A DNA stretch of 64,000 nt. Source: Prochlorococcus sp. AG-424-P16. Its GTDB lineage: Bacteria; Cyanobacteriota; Cyanobacteriia; PCC-6307; Cyanobiaceae. The notes beneath the pieces were generated by a model, which had not been told where the DNA came from, did no database searches, and worked only from the letters and a program-made list of their open reading frames with translations. Both the position numbers and the translations under genes were made by a program. Below are positions 53,738-64,000 of the stretch, piece after piece; position 1 is the first letter of the stretch; every line of letters begins with the position of its first letter. Location of the stretch: the NCBI GenBank assembly GCA_003213255.1, contig QCNI01000003.1, positions 1 to 64,000 of the forward strand, in the 5' to 3' direction.

Positions 53738-55048
53738 TTAAAGATCTTTATGTGTATAGATAGCCTTTCCTGATGAAAAATCATTAACGATATTCCCATC
53801 ACCTTTTAGGAAATATTTATAAGTTACCAAACCTTCTAGACCTACTGGTCCCCTCGGTGGAAGAGTTTGAGTAGATATGCCAACTTCAGCTCCGAATCCA
53901 TATCTAAACCCATCTGCAAACCTTGTAGAGCAATTATGAAAAACACCTGCACTATCAACTTCATTCATGAATTTGTTAGCCGTAATTAAATTTTCAGTAA
54001 TTATTCCATCTGTATGTTTTGAACTATATTTTTGAATATGGATGATTGCCTCTTTAAGATCATCAACAATTTTTATCGATAAAATCAAATCTAAATATTC
54101 AGTTTGCCAATCTTCTAGACTAGCCTCATACTTTAACCCTAAGTCAACTGATCTTTTATCTCCAATTAATTTAACATCATTAGAGTTAAACAAAGGGATG
54201 GCTTTTTCTAAAAAAGCTGGTGCAATATCTTTATGGATTAATAAAGTTTCAATAGCATTACATGCTGCAGGATATTGAATTTTACTGTCCAAAGCAACTG
54301 ATAAAGCCATCTCGAGATTTGCCTCAATATCTATATACAAATGACAAATTCCATCAGCATGGCCTAGCACAGGAATTCTTGTATTCTCCTGAATAAATTT
54401 AACTAATTCATTACTTCCTCTAGGAATTATTAAATTAATATATTTCTCAAGATTTAACATAGACATGCTATCTTTTCTACTTGTTAATAAACATATCGCA
54501 TTTTTATCAAAACCTGATGCGTTTAAACCTTTTTGCAATGCTTTAACTATTGCAGTATTTGTTAAATTGGCTTCACTACCACCTTTTAGCATTACTCCAT
54601 TACCTGATCTTATTGCTAAAGAACTAATCTGCATAACGGCATCTGGCCTTGATTCAAAAATAACCCCTAAGACTCCAATTGGCACAGTTTTTCTTTCTAA
54701 GATCAATCCATTTGAAAGCTCTCTTTTTATTTGAACTTGATTTACAGGATCAGCCAATTCTCCAACTTTTCTTACTCCTTCAATTCCTGAATTTAATTTT
54801 GCTGTTGATAACTTTAATCTAGAAAGTAAAGCACTAGAAATACCCTTTTTTTCTGCACTTGAATAATCCGCACTATTGGCCTCTAATATTTCTTTAGAAT
54901 TTTTTTCTAGATAATCAGCCATAAAATTTAAGGCTTTAATTCGATTTTGATTTTCAGTCTGACTTATTTTTATTGATGCCAAACGAACTTTATCAGCCTT
55001 TTCTAGTAGATCATTACCTGGTTGAGGAACTTCAAAGATATTAGCCAT
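53738..55048 (-). CDS. proA: Gamma-glutamyl phosphate reductase
   Basis: PIGVLGVIFESRPDAVMQISSLAIRSGNGVMLKGGSEA, PRGSNELV, FHNCSTRFADGFRYGFGAEVGIST. Confidence 0.96.
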   Translation of the reverse strand: MANIFEVPQPGNDLLEKADKVRLASIKISQTENQNRIKALNFMADYLEKNSKEILEANSADYSSAEKKGISSALLSRLKLSTAKLNSGIEGVRKVGELADPVNQVQIKRELSNGLILERKTVPIGVLGVIFESRPDAVMQISSLAIRSGNGVMLKGGSEANLTNTAIVKALQKGLNASGFDKNAICLLTSRKDSMSMLNLEKYINLIIPRGSNELVKFIQENTRIPVLGHADGICHLYIDIEANLEMALSVALDSKIQYPAACNAIETLLIHKDIAPAFLEKAIPLFNSNDVKLIGDKRSVDLGLKYEASLEDWQTEYLDLILSIKIVDDLKEAIIHIQKYSSKHTDGIITENLITANKFMNEVDSAGVFHNCSTRFADGFRYGFGAEVGISTQTLPPRGPVGLEGLVTYKYFLKGDGNIVNDFSSGKAIYTHKDL

Positions 55049-55114
55049 AATATTTTTTGGTTAATTTAATAGTAATTCAAATTAACGATTCTTTAAAGTA
55101 AATTTCTCTCTGAG

Positions 55115-58100
55115 TTAATATCTAAAAAATAATTGAACTTGACTTTTCCATTCCCCATTAGAATCATAAGAACCTAATAATTCTAAGTTTGGATTTGCCT
55201 GAAAAGTCAAAATTCCTAAAGGTGAAATATCATCTCTACCTGGAACGGTTTGGAAGGCAAAATTTATCGAATCAGTAATATCAAGACCTATTTCCGCCAC
55301 CCAAGCTTGAGAAGAAAATTCTTCATTAGAAGATGATTGACCATCATTCTCTATATCTAAATTTTCATTGGAAAATACATTATTTAATGAATCATTATTT
55401 TCTATTAAAGCTGGATATAGAGATAATTGAAATCTTTCACTAAATGCATCAGCATTATTAAGTTGAGAAATAAATGCTCTATTTATTAAATTTGCAGAAT
55501 TGCCTCCAATTAAACCAATTATTTGTGATCTGTTATAACTTGGCGTGCTTCTTAATTGGATTCTTTTATTTTCATCAGCAAAAGATAATTGATCTAAAAA
55601 CCCTTCATAAGATGCTTCAATTTTGATAAGCCTTGAATTGCCAATCCCAAATGATCCAAAACCACTAGAAGTCGCATTTACATCAAGATCACCTGAGATG
55701 TTTGAATCTTTATTATTCTCACTTATAGGAATTATAGAATCTGGAACTTTACTAACTAAAGAAAAAATAATATAAGGAACAACACCACTTCTTGATGCAA
55801 ATGTAATATAGTTTTCCTTATTTTTATCAAGTTTAAATGGGGTAGTGTAAAGATTCGCTATACCTTTTTCTAACTTAATAAGACCACTAACATTTAAATC
55901 TTTTCCTACACCACCATTTATTTTAAGGTCCACAATACTGTTTAAATAAGCTTGAACCATCTCTGAATATTGCACTTTGAATTCTGGTCCAAGTTTCAAA
56001 ACAAGGTTATCAAAAAACAAATTATCCAAATAACTAGGCAAAGTTTCTCCCAAAAGAACTGAATTCAAGATTGTTTCATTTGAAATTATTTCAATATTTT
56101 TATTATTATTCCAAAAGAGTTCTGGCCATTCTTTTTTATCCTCTTTTAATTTACTATTATTATCTTTTTTATTAGATTGTTTGGTAGTGTTAAAATTAAA
56201 AAATCCATTATTAAAAGATATAGAGCCGCCCAAAACAGGACTTTCAAATGATCCAGTTAAATCCAAATCTGAATCTAATAAAAAATTTAAATTATCTGTT
56301 TTTATATTAAAGTTATTCGTCTTAAGATTAATCCTTCCTTTTCTAGGATCATTTTGATAAAAAGGCATAAAACCTTTTACTAAAAATTTTCCGGAATCTT
56401 CAGAGATTGCTTCAAGATTCTCAATTTGTGCCGAATCAAAATCAAAAATTATCGAACTATTAATATCTTTGATTATATTGTTATATAGATCAACTTCAGA
56501 ATCTTTAATCGCAATAAATCCGTTCAATATAGGCTTATTTAGAGTTCCTTTTATTATCATTCTAAGGTTCAAGTCACCTTTCTTAAAAGTAAAGAATTCA
56601 TCAGTAAAATTTTCTATTAATTCAAAAAGTTTTCCATTACCAAACAACCTTAGATCTAAGTTATCAGATCTATCAATAGGTACTTCACCTTTGATATTAA
56701 GAGGTGTTTTTGAATCATTTATGAGCAAGGAAAAATCAATATCAAAAATAGAATTAGTGTATTCAATAAATCCTTTATCAAATAGTATTTGATTATTTTT
56801 TATTGATGAATTATTAGTAGAAATTTCACTAGAGAAAGATTTTTTGTCCAAATCATAAAATAAATTGATATCCAAACCTCCCATAAAATCTCTTGGCTGA
56901 TTTAAAAAGATATTTGCAGAGCTCAACGGAAGATTTTTAATTTTTAAAGAACCTTTGCCCCTTAATAATCCTCCTTCCAAATCAATGGCAAATTCCTCTT
57001 TGATATTTTTGTTTTCATCTTTAGGAACATCAAGATAACCATTTAAATTTGCATTTAATTTATAGTTGAGTGGTTTATCGCCCTTGATAGTTAATTTTCC
57101 ATTATATCTACTTTTGAATTTACTTATATATTTTTTAAAGTTAAATTTATCCTCAAAGTCATTATTACTTTCTTTAAGTTTTTTTATAAAATCGATCCTC
57201 TCTTTCAATGATTTATTATCTTTATTTATTTCCAAATCATCCAAAATATTAAATTTACTTATGGGAATATCTTTTTTATTGTCAAAATTAAAAATATCAA
57301 ACGCAGTCAGGATAGTCCAACTAGTGCTTATATTGGTGAGTTTTGTATTAATTAAATTATTTTTACTTGAATCATATTCGACTTCAATTATTCCTCCATC
57401 AATTGGATACAATGAAGAGTTTATATAAAAAGAATTATCTTTAACGCGGAAATCAAATAATGAATTAGCTAAATTAATATTCCCATATTTGCCTAAACTC
57501 CAAGCAATTCGCCCATCAAGGTATGATTGGTTTGACGAAATTGATCCATCACCATTAATAATTCCATTAATTCTATCGAATTGATTTTTGTCTATAGATA
57601 ATTCAAGTTCATCAAGAGGAAAATTATTAGCTTTCCAAACATAACTATTATTCTCTTTAAATACTTCAATGCTTCCTTTATTAGAATTAAAAATTCTAAT
57701 AAAAGATAAATTATCTAACTTAAGATCAGAATCAAATTTAATAGTTAAAAATGAGGGTATTGGAGACTTTTTGGCCTTCATATTCAACAAAAATAAATTT
57801 TTATCATTTTTAATATCTCCCTCCCATGTTTCTCGAATGCGGATACCTTTTAAGTGTGGGTAATCAAGATTAAAGTTTATTGAAATATCAGGATCAGTAA
57901 TTTTTCCTTTTAATTCTCCTTTAGCAGTAATAAACCCTCTTATATCATTTTTTAGGAAAATGTTTAAATTAGATAATTGAGTTCTATTTATTTTAAAACT
58001 GGTATCTATATCACCAAAATTAATACCTCTTCTATCATGCCAATATGGAATATTACCCAAAAATTGGATATCCGGATTGAGGCTATTAATATATCCAATA

Positions 58101-59071
58101 CTTCCTTTTAGATCAATACTATTGGAACTTTTATTAAATGGCACATTTAGATTAAAATTCGAAGTCAAAGTTCCATAATTTAATTTTTCTGAATTACCAA
58201 TTAAATTATTGTCTTTACAAAAAAAACTAGTTGAGTCTGAATTTATATTTTCTGAGAAAGACTCCGATTTTATTTCTAAATTAGTAAAAGAAAATCTTCC
58301 TTTGCAAAATGTTTCATTTGGTAATTTATTAAATTTAAAGTTAGATTTGAAATTTCCTTTTTTAAAACTAATTTTTCTATTGCCAATAATATATTCAGAA
58401 TTCTCAAGATCTAAACCTCTAGAAAATAAATTCAATTTTAAAAAGTCTTGATTTAATTTTGTATTAAATTTTAATTTTAAAAAACCTTTTTCATCAAAAT
58501 TTGATTTTACATTTGCAATGATTTGTCCATTACTTGACTTATAGATGAAATTACCTTTTATTTTTGTTTTTATTCCTGCTTTTTTAAACTTAAGCGTTGA
58601 ATATTTATTTAAGTTAAAGTTCAATTCATATTTTAATGATGATTTTTTTGTACTTCTAACTTTTTCATAAGGTTTATCCTTTTTAAAAAAATCTCTATCA
58701 ATATTAATTGCTGCTTGATCAGGAGTTATTTTTACTATCAATTTTTGTTTTAAAAAAGATCTTAAAGGCATAATGCCCACATATACATTTTTAGCTTTGA
58801 TTTCAGAACCTATATCTTTTTTATCATTAATTTTTGAATTACCTAATGAAAAACCTAGAAATCTAATCCCGACATAATCACCCAAATCAACATTTTTATC
58901 TAAAGATTTCTCAATAATTTCTTCTAATTCTAATTTCCTAGAACTATAAGTTTCTCTTAAAAAATTATTTAATAAAAAAGTGCCAAAAAAGCCTAAGGGG
59001 AAAAGCAATACTACTAATAGAATCTTAGTATTTAAATTTAGAGATCTAATTTTTTTCAAGTTAGAGCCCAA
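55115..59071 (-). CDS. TamB-like/DUF490 translocation and assembly protein (1318 aa)
   Basis: N-terminal TM anchor, long beta-rich repetitive body, C-terminal IGLIGGNSANLINRAFISQLN ... WAEIGLDITDSINFAFQTVPGRDDISP typical of TamB/DUF490. Confidence 0.85.
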   Translation of the reverse strand: MGSNLKKIRSLNLNTKILLVVLLFPLGFFGTFLLNNFLRETYSSRKLELEEIIEKSLDKNVDLGDYVGIRFLGFSLGNSKINDKKDIGSEIKAKNVYVGIMPLRSFLKQKLIVKITPDQAAINIDRDFFKKDKPYEKVRSTKKSSLKYELNFNLNKYSTLKFKKAGIKTKIKGNFIYKSSNGQIIANVKSNFDEKGFLKLKFNTKLNQDFLKLNLFSRGLDLENSEYIIGNRKISFKKGNFKSNFKFNKLPNETFCKGRFSFTNLEIKSESFSENINSDSTSFFCKDNNLIGNSEKLNYGTLTSNFNLNVPFNKSSNSIDLKGSIGYINSLNPDIQFLGNIPYWHDRRGINFGDIDTSFKINRTQLSNLNIFLKNDIRGFITAKGELKGKITDPDISINFNLDYPHLKGIRIRETWEGDIKNDKNLFLLNMKAKKSPIPSFLTIKFDSDLKLDNLSFIRIFNSNKGSIEVFKENNSYVWKANNFPLDELELSIDKNQFDRINGIINGDGSISSNQSYLDGRIAWSLGKYGNINLANSLFDFRVKDNSFYINSSLYPIDGGIIEVEYDSSKNNLINTKLTNISTSWTILTAFDIFNFDNKKDIPISKFNILDDLEINKDNKSLKERIDFIKKLKESNNDFEDKFNFKKYISKFKSRYNGKLTIKGDKPLNYKLNANLNGYLDVPKDENKNIKEEFAIDLEGGLLRGKGSLKIKNLPLSSANIFLNQPRDFMGGLDINLFYDLDKKSFSSEISTNNSSIKNNQILFDKGFIEYTNSIFDIDFSLLINDSKTPLNIKGEVPIDRSDNLDLRLFGNGKLFELIENFTDEFFTFKKGDLNLRMIIKGTLNKPILNGFIAIKDSEVDLYNNIIKDINSSIIFDFDSAQIENLEAISEDSGKFLVKGFMPFYQNDPRKGRINLKTNNFNIKTDNLNFLLDSDLDLTGSFESPVLGGSISFNNGFFNFNTTKQSNKKDNNSKLKEDKKEWPELFWNNNKNIEIISNETILNSVLLGETLPSYLDNLFFDNLVLKLGPEFKVQYSEMVQAYLNSIVDLKINGGVGKDLNVSGLIKLEKGIANLYTTPFKLDKNKENYITFASRSGVVPYIIFSLVSKVPDSIIPISENNKDSNISGDLDVNATSSGFGSFGIGNSRLIKIEASYEGFLDQLSFADENKRIQLRSTPSYNRSQIIGLIGGNSANLINRAFISQLNNADAFSERFQLSLYPALIENNDSLNNVFSNENLDIENDGQSSSNEEFSSQAWVAEIGLDITDSINFAFQTVPGRDDISPLGILTFQANPNLELLGSYDSNGEWKSQVQLFFRY

Positions 59072-59123
59072 AAATAGAGTAGGCTTACAAAATATAAGAA
59101 ATTAATCAGGTCAAAGCCACTAA

Positions 59124-59567
59124 ATGTCTTTTTTTGAACTATTAGAGAACACACCCAAAATTTTTGGATTCTTCGGAATATTTCTTTTCATTTGCACAAT
59201 AGCAGCTTTTTTGTTTAATTTTGGTTTTAAATTTCGAATAATTGGTGCAACTATCTTTTCATTATTGCTTTCTTTGAGTAGTTGGGCATTCATACAAAGT
59301 TATACCGAAAAGGTTGTAATAGAAAGTGCAAAATATGTTCCAATTGTTTATGACAATGGGTTTGATTTAGTTATTGCTAAAGCAGATGATGAATTTCCAG
59401 AAGAATCTATTGAACCAACTCTAAAACAATTATCAGAAAACTTAAGGAAAGGCAGCAGATCAGGAGCGAATGTAAAAATAAAGATAAGAAAACTTGAAAA
59501 GATTTCAGATGGTGTAAGTAAACCAGTGGTAATAGGAGAAGTTCAAAAAAATGTCAAAATGAATTAA
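59124..59567 (+). CDS. Ycf51-like (DUF2518) membrane protein
   Basis: Two N-terminal TM segments then PIVYDNGFDLVIAKADDEFPEESIEPTLKQLSENLRKGSRSG. Confidence 0.75.
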   Translation: MSFFELLENTPKIFGFFGIFLFICTIAAFLFNFGFKFRIIGATIFSLLLSLSSWAFIQSYTEKVVIESAKYVPIVYDNGFDLVIAKADDEFPEESIEPTLKQLSENLRKGSRSGANVKIKIRKLEKISDGVSKPVVIGEVQKNVKMN

Positions 59568-59578
59568 TCTGTTAAACA

Positions 59579-59986
59579 ATGGAAAGCAAAACCTTTTTAA
59601 ATTTTTTGCCAACTAATTTTAGACATGAGAAATCTTTTTTTATTCAAAATAATCTAACTGACTTTGAAAAATTAAGTAATCTTTCTGACCTAGATATAAA
59701 TGATATTCAAAGGAAGTCTTCACTATGTACATTGAATAATCTAAAAAAAATTAGAGCTATAGCTATTTTTAAAAAAGAAATTGGAATTTCTCCACCACAA
59801 GGATATCTACTTTTACATTGCGGTATATCTTCTATTAAATCATTATCACTTTCTACTCCTTACGAATTAGAACGCAAAATTGGTAGGTTAGAAAGAACTC
59901 TCAGGGTAAAAAATATGACAGATACAACTTTTAGTCTCTTAAAAGAATGGATTAAAAAAGCTAGTCAAATCGAGAAATCTATTTGA
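59579..59986 (+). CDS. DUF4332-like (helix-hairpin-helix-like) protein
   Basis: LSDLDINDIQRKSSLCTLNNLKKIRAIAIFKKEIGISPPQGYLLLHCGISSIKSLS. Confidence 0.65.
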   Translation: MESKTFLNFLPTNFRHEKSFFIQNNLTDFEKLSNLSDLDINDIQRKSSLCTLNNLKKIRAIAIFKKEIGISPPQGYLLLHCGISSIKSLSLSTPYELERKIGRLERTLRVKNMTDTTFSLLKEWIKKASQIEKSI

Positions 59987-60039
59987 AATCTTGGTTAAAA
60001 ATTTTTTTTAATGTAGAATTTAGAAAAAAGTTAGTGATA

Positions 60040-60306
60040 ATGAAAACTTTATTATTTTTGTTATTTTTGTTTTCCAACTCTTTATACCCTGTTTTTAGTC
60101 AATCTAATTTATTGGAAAGTGTAAAAAAGAATCCAAACGAAGCAAAGAATTTATGTAATAAGTTTAGAGAGTTTAATTCTAAAGGTATTTCAGCTAGTTC
60201 AGATAAAGTTATAAAGTATATATCAAACAAAAAAAAGTTAACTCCCGTTAACGCAGAGATCTTTTCTATTTACGTCATTGGGCTGCACTGTCCTGACATT
60301 ATCTAA
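60040..60306 (+). CDS. Small secreted protein (start moved to ATG 60040; track start is TTG 59983)
   Basis: MKTLLFLLFLFSNSLYPVFSQS signal peptide begins at the internal ATG. Confidence 0.65.
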   Translation: MKTLLFLLFLFSNSLYPVFSQSNLLESVKKNPNEAKNLCNKFREFNSKGISASSDKVIKYISNKKKLTPVNAEIFSIYVIGLHCPDII

Positions 60307-60313
60307 AGCCTAG

Positions 60314-61894
60314 ATGTCTGTTTCTAGATGGTTTGACAAGTCTCTAGTCCTTAGAGATGGAGTGAGACTTATATCCAGGATTTGGTTACCTAATAATAAC
60401 GGGCCATGGCCTGCATTATTAATGAGACAACCATATGGCAGGGAAATAGCTTCAACTATTACCTATTCTCACCCAGAATGGTGGGCTTCCAAAGGGTATA
60501 TGGTAATAATTCAAGATGTTAGAGGTATGGGTTCTTCTGAAGGGATTTTCAATGGTTTTTCTCAAGAAGCTAGCGATACTTCAGAAACACATGAATGGGT
60601 AAGGTCTCTAAAAGAATGTAACGGGAAACTTGGCTTATATGGTTTTTCATATCAAGGATTTACTCAACTAACTGGTGAATTAAATTCAAAGCCACCCGAT
60701 TGTTTATCTCCAGCAATGACTGGGTTGAATATTAAGGATCATTGGTGCTCAGATGGAGGAGCATATTGGTGGCATAACAATATTGCATGGGGACTTCAAA
60801 TCGCAGCACTTAAAATGAAAAGAGAAAATAATGTGTTTGTATGGGAAAAGATAAGATTAGCCTTAGAAAATAAAAGTTATTTAAGAGAAGGAATTGATAC
60901 TTTAAAAAAATATGATCCGAATAGCTTTGTTTTGGAATGGCTTAAAAATTTAAACAATGCTCGCCCATTTGAAGAATTTAAACCAATTTCAACATGGATT
61001 AAACAACCTATGTTAATTATTGGAGGACTTTGGGATCCACATTTAAAAGGTGCCCTTGATCTTTATAAAAAATCTAAAGAAGCTGGAGGAAGCCCAGAGA
61101 TTATTATTGGGAATGCGACACATCTAAATTGGTGGGAGGGATCACAAGAATCTTTATTAAAATTTTTTGATAAATATTTAAAATCAGATGAAAAATTAAA
61201 TTCTAATAATTTCAAAGAGGAGAAAAAAATATGGAATATTTCATTAAATAAATGGGAAGAATTAGATAATAAATTTCACCCTGAATTTATTTTTGGACTC
61301 AAAAGCGATGGCACAGCAAATATAGAGGTTGAGGATGGAAGTCTGACCATAAATTCAAAAGGATCAGGATGGTTCACAATTGTCAATGACCCATGGAGAC
61401 CTACTCCATCTGACGGTGGTCATTTAGGTCCAAATCCAGGAAAGTTTGATAGAAGTATTATTGATAAACGCCTGGATGTAGGTGTTTTTCAAACCAATTC
61501 TTTCGAAGAAGATCAATATTTAAGAGGAGTTCCCACTTTAGAAATCCAAGTAAAAAGTGATCAGCCCAATTTTGATGTCTGCCTTGCCTTATCTTTAGTT
61601 GAAGAAGGTAATAAAAAAGTGAATCAATTTTCAACTGGATTCTTAAGGGTTAAAAATTCCAAAATAAGTGAAGAATGCAATTATCAAATAACAATGCAGC
61701 CAACAAATATTTGTTTGATTAAAGATAGCAAGCTTCGCTTATCTGTATCTGCAGCAGCTTATCCCGCTATTGGTGTTAATCCTGGATTTGAGGAGGGAAA
61801 TATTGGAGCACCATCAGCAAATCATAGAGTTATTACTCTAAGTTTTAGCCTTAAAAGAACATTTATGAAATTAACCCCTTTTTTTCTTAAATAA
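60314..61894 (+). CDS. CocE/NonD family hydrolase (X-Pro dipeptidyl-peptidase-like)
   Basis: VRLISRIWLPNNNGPWPALLMRQPYGRE, VIIQDVRGMGSSEGIFNGF, GLYGFSYQGFTQL. Confidence 0.92.
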   Translation: MSVSRWFDKSLVLRDGVRLISRIWLPNNNGPWPALLMRQPYGREIASTITYSHPEWWASKGYMVIIQDVRGMGSSEGIFNGFSQEASDTSETHEWVRSLKECNGKLGLYGFSYQGFTQLTGELNSKPPDCLSPAMTGLNIKDHWCSDGGAYWWHNNIAWGLQIAALKMKRENNVFVWEKIRLALENKSYLREGIDTLKKYDPNSFVLEWLKNLNNARPFEEFKPISTWIKQPMLIIGGLWDPHLKGALDLYKKSKEAGGSPEIIIGNATHLNWWEGSQESLLKFFDKYLKSDEKLNSNNFKEEKKIWNISLNKWEELDNKFHPEFIFGLKSDGTANIEVEDGSLTINSKGSGWFTIVNDPWRPTPSDGGHLGPNPGKFDRSIIDKRLDVGVFQTNSFEEDQYLRGVPTLEIQVKSDQPNFDVCLALSLVEEGNKKVNQFSTGFLRVKNSKISEECNYQITMQPTNICLIKDSKLRLSVSAAAYPAIGVNPGFEEGNIGAPSANHRVITLSFSLKRTFMKLTPFFLK

Positions 61895-61946
61895 TTATAT
61901 TTTTGGTTAATCATTTGATATTATAAACCCTTAATATCTACCAGTC

Positions 61947-64000
61947 ATGAACGAGACTATTCAAGCAGACTGGATTAAATCAGAAGCTATCAACCTAGAA
62001 AATTGTTGCAATGATAATCCATTAAAAATATTAGGTCCTCATTTTTATGAAGAACAATGGGTTGTAAGGGTATGGATGCCTGAAGCAGACGAAGTTAAAA
62101 TAAATTTTAAAAACAATACCTATAAAGCGGTAAGCATAAACCATAAATGGCTTTTTGAAGCTTTCCTGCCTGAAAATCCAAATCATAATTACGAAATAAA
62201 TATTTCACGAGGAGGGATCACACATACACAACATGATCCTTGGTCATATAGAGAAGAGTGGATGGGAGAAGTTGATCGACATCTTTTTGCAGAAGGTAAT
62301 CATCATCATATTTGGGAAAAAATGGGAGCTCATCTCATTGAAGAAAAGAATCAAAAAGGAGTCATGTTTTGTATTTGGGCTCCAAATGCAAAATCAATCT
62401 CGATAATTGGAGATATAAATTCTTGGGATGGAAGAAATCATCCAATGCAAAAAAGATTGGGAGGAATTTGGGAACTATTCATGCCAACAATGCAAGAAGG
62501 GGACACATATAAATACGAAATAAGAACACAACAAGGTCATATTTATGAGAAAGCTGATCCATATGGTTTCCTTCATGAAATCAGACCTCAAAATGGTTCA
62601 ATAGTTTCAAAATTGAAAAACTTTAATTGGAATGATAGTTCTTGGATTTCAAATAGAGATTCCTCTAGTCAAATTAACAAGCCAATTTCAGTTTATGAAA
62701 TGCATTTAGGAAGTTGGCTCCATGAATCAACAGATAATAAGTATCTGGAGGACAATGGTGACCCAAGAGACCCAGTGCCTGCAGCCGATTTAAAACCTGG
62801 AACCAGATTATTAACTTATCCAGAATTAACCAAGAAACTCATCCCTTACATAAAAGAGAGAGGATTCACTCATATTGAACTAATGCCAATATCTGAACAT
62901 CCTTTCGATGGTTCATGGGGATACCAAGTTACAGGCTGGTATGCACCAACAAGTAGATTTGGTACCCCAAACGAATTTAAAGAGTTTGTAAATAAATGTC
63001 ATGAAGAGGGTATAGGCGTAATTCTTGATTGGGTGCCTGGTCATTTTCCAAAAGATAAGCATGGTTTAGCATTTTTTGATGGTTGTCATCTTTATGAACA
63101 TGGAGATTCACGCATAGGTGAACACAAAGAATGGGGAACCCTAATTTTTAATTACAGCAGAAACGAAGTAAGAAATTTCTTAGTAGCGAACCTCGTTTAT
63201 TGGTTTGAAGAATTTCATATTGATGGAATAAGAGTAGATGCTGTAGCTTCAATGCTATACAGAGATTATCTCCGTCCAGATGGAGAATGGATCCCGAATG
63301 AAAATGGTGGAAATGAAAATATAGAAGCCGTTAAATTTCTACAACAGGCTAATCATGTACTCTTCCAACATTTCCCAGGTGCACTTTCTATCGCTGAAGA
63401 ATCAACAACATGGCCAATGGTAACCAAACCAACTGACATGGGAGGGTTAGGGTTTAACTTGAAATGGAATATGGGATGGATGCACGATATGCTTGATTAT
63501 TTTGAAATAGATCCTTGGTTTAGGCAATTCCATCAAAATAGTGTAACTTTCTCAATTACGTATAACTACACAGAGAACTTTATGCTTGCACTTAGTCATG
63601 ATGAGGTTGTCCATGGGAAAAGTCATCTTTTGCATAAAATGCCTGGCGATGACTGGAAGAAATATGCAAATACACGAGCATTACTAACTTATATGTGGAC
63701 CCACCCTGGTAAAAAAACGATATTTATGGGAATGGAATTTGGGCAAAGACAAGAATGGAATGTTTGGGATGATCTGCAATGGGAGTTACTAGAATTTGAG
63801 CCTCATAAAGGTATCAGAAACTTGATTGATGACCTAAACGTTCTTTATAAAAATGAACCTGCATTATGGAAAAATGACTTTGATCCTTATGGATTCCAAT
63901 GGATTGATTGTAATGATAAATCTAATTCGGTTATAAGTTTTATGAGGAGAGAAAACGAGACCAATGAATGGCTTGTTGTTGTCGCTAACTTTACACCTAA
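61947..64000 (+). CDS. glgB: 1,4-alpha-glucan branching enzyme (3' end outside window)
   Basis: ATG at 61947 ([34 protein letters not shown]), [59 protein letters not shown]; open to window end. Confidence 0.96.
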   Translation, partial: MNETIQADWIKSEAINLENCCNDNPLKILGPHFYEEQWVVRVWMPEADEVKINFKNNTYKAVSINHKWLFEAFLPENPNHNYEINISRGGITHTQHDPWSYREEWMGEVDRHLFAEGNHHHIWEKMGAHLIEEKNQKGVMFCIWAPNAKSISIIGDINSWDGRNHPMQKRLGGIWELFMPTMQEGDTYKYEIRTQQGHIYEKADPYGFLHEIRPQNGSIVSKLKNFNWNDSSWISNRDSSSQINKPISVYEMHLGSWLHESTDNKYLEDNGDPRDPVPAADLKPGTRLLTYPELTKKLIPYIKERGFTHIELMPISEHPFDGSWGYQVTGWYAPTSRFGTPNEFKEFVNKCHEEGIGVILDWVPGHFPKDKHGLAFFDGCHLYEHGDSRIGEHKEWGTLIFNYSRNEVRNFLVANLVYWFEEFHIDGIRVDAVASMLYRDYLRPDGEWIPNENGGNENIEAVKFLQQANHVLFQHFPGALSIAEESTTWPMVTKPTDMGGLGFNLKWNMGWMHDMLDYFEIDPWFRQFHQNSVTFSITYNYTENFMLALSHDEVVHGKSHLLHKMPGDDWKKYANTRALLTYMWTHPGKKTIFMGMEFGQRQEWNVWDDLQWELLEFEPHKGIRNLIDDLNVLYKNEPALWKNDFDPYGFQWIDCNDKSNSVISFMRRENETNEWLVVVANFTP

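Noticed and set aside
57066-57428. 120-aa and similar plus-strand ORFs inside the TamB-like gene
   Set aside because: Ser/Leu/Lys-rich antisense frames in AT-rich DNA; no start context or motif
55115-59071. Possible internal repeats or giant adhesin in the 1318-aa ORF
   Set aside because: N-terminal anchor and C-terminal signature fit an ordinary TamB/DUF490 protein

Overview
The window is about 64 kb of AT-rich chromosome with tightly packed genes. It looks like a high-light-type Prochlorococcus: a Pcb divinyl-chlorophyll antenna gene, a CrtL lycopene cyclase, NdhD, Ycf51, and picocyanobacterial gene content and spacing throughout. Most of it is core metabolism: metA-metY, hisS, acs, a polyprenyl-PP synthase, murI, an amidase, a nitrilase, comB, aroA, mnmC-like, glmU, murF, glgA, menB, menD, lepB, an Mn/Zn ABC transporter, trpS, thrS, glk, thrB, ndhD, an M3 peptidase, folB, proA, a TamB-like giant protein and glgB (cut by the window end). 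I saw no rRNA, tRNA, CRISPR array, transposon or prophage. I found no large undescribed system. The best leads are small. (1) A decapeptide-repeat membrane protein has its C-terminal GAHKMG..WMPC domain cut by one in-frame TAG. (2) The comB reading frame apparently needs an AUU start codon. (3) A divergent glycerol-3-phosphate-dehydrogenase-like gene lies head-to-head with a glucosylglycerol-phosphatase-like gene. (4) A MetA with Glu at the acyl-specificity position sits beside metY. (5) A GIY-YIG-like domain is fused to transmembrane segments. (6) A POR-like reductase is divergent from the carotenoid cyclase. (7) A 58-aa ORF near pcb is missing from the supplied track. Family names come from motif recognition by eye; no database search was run.
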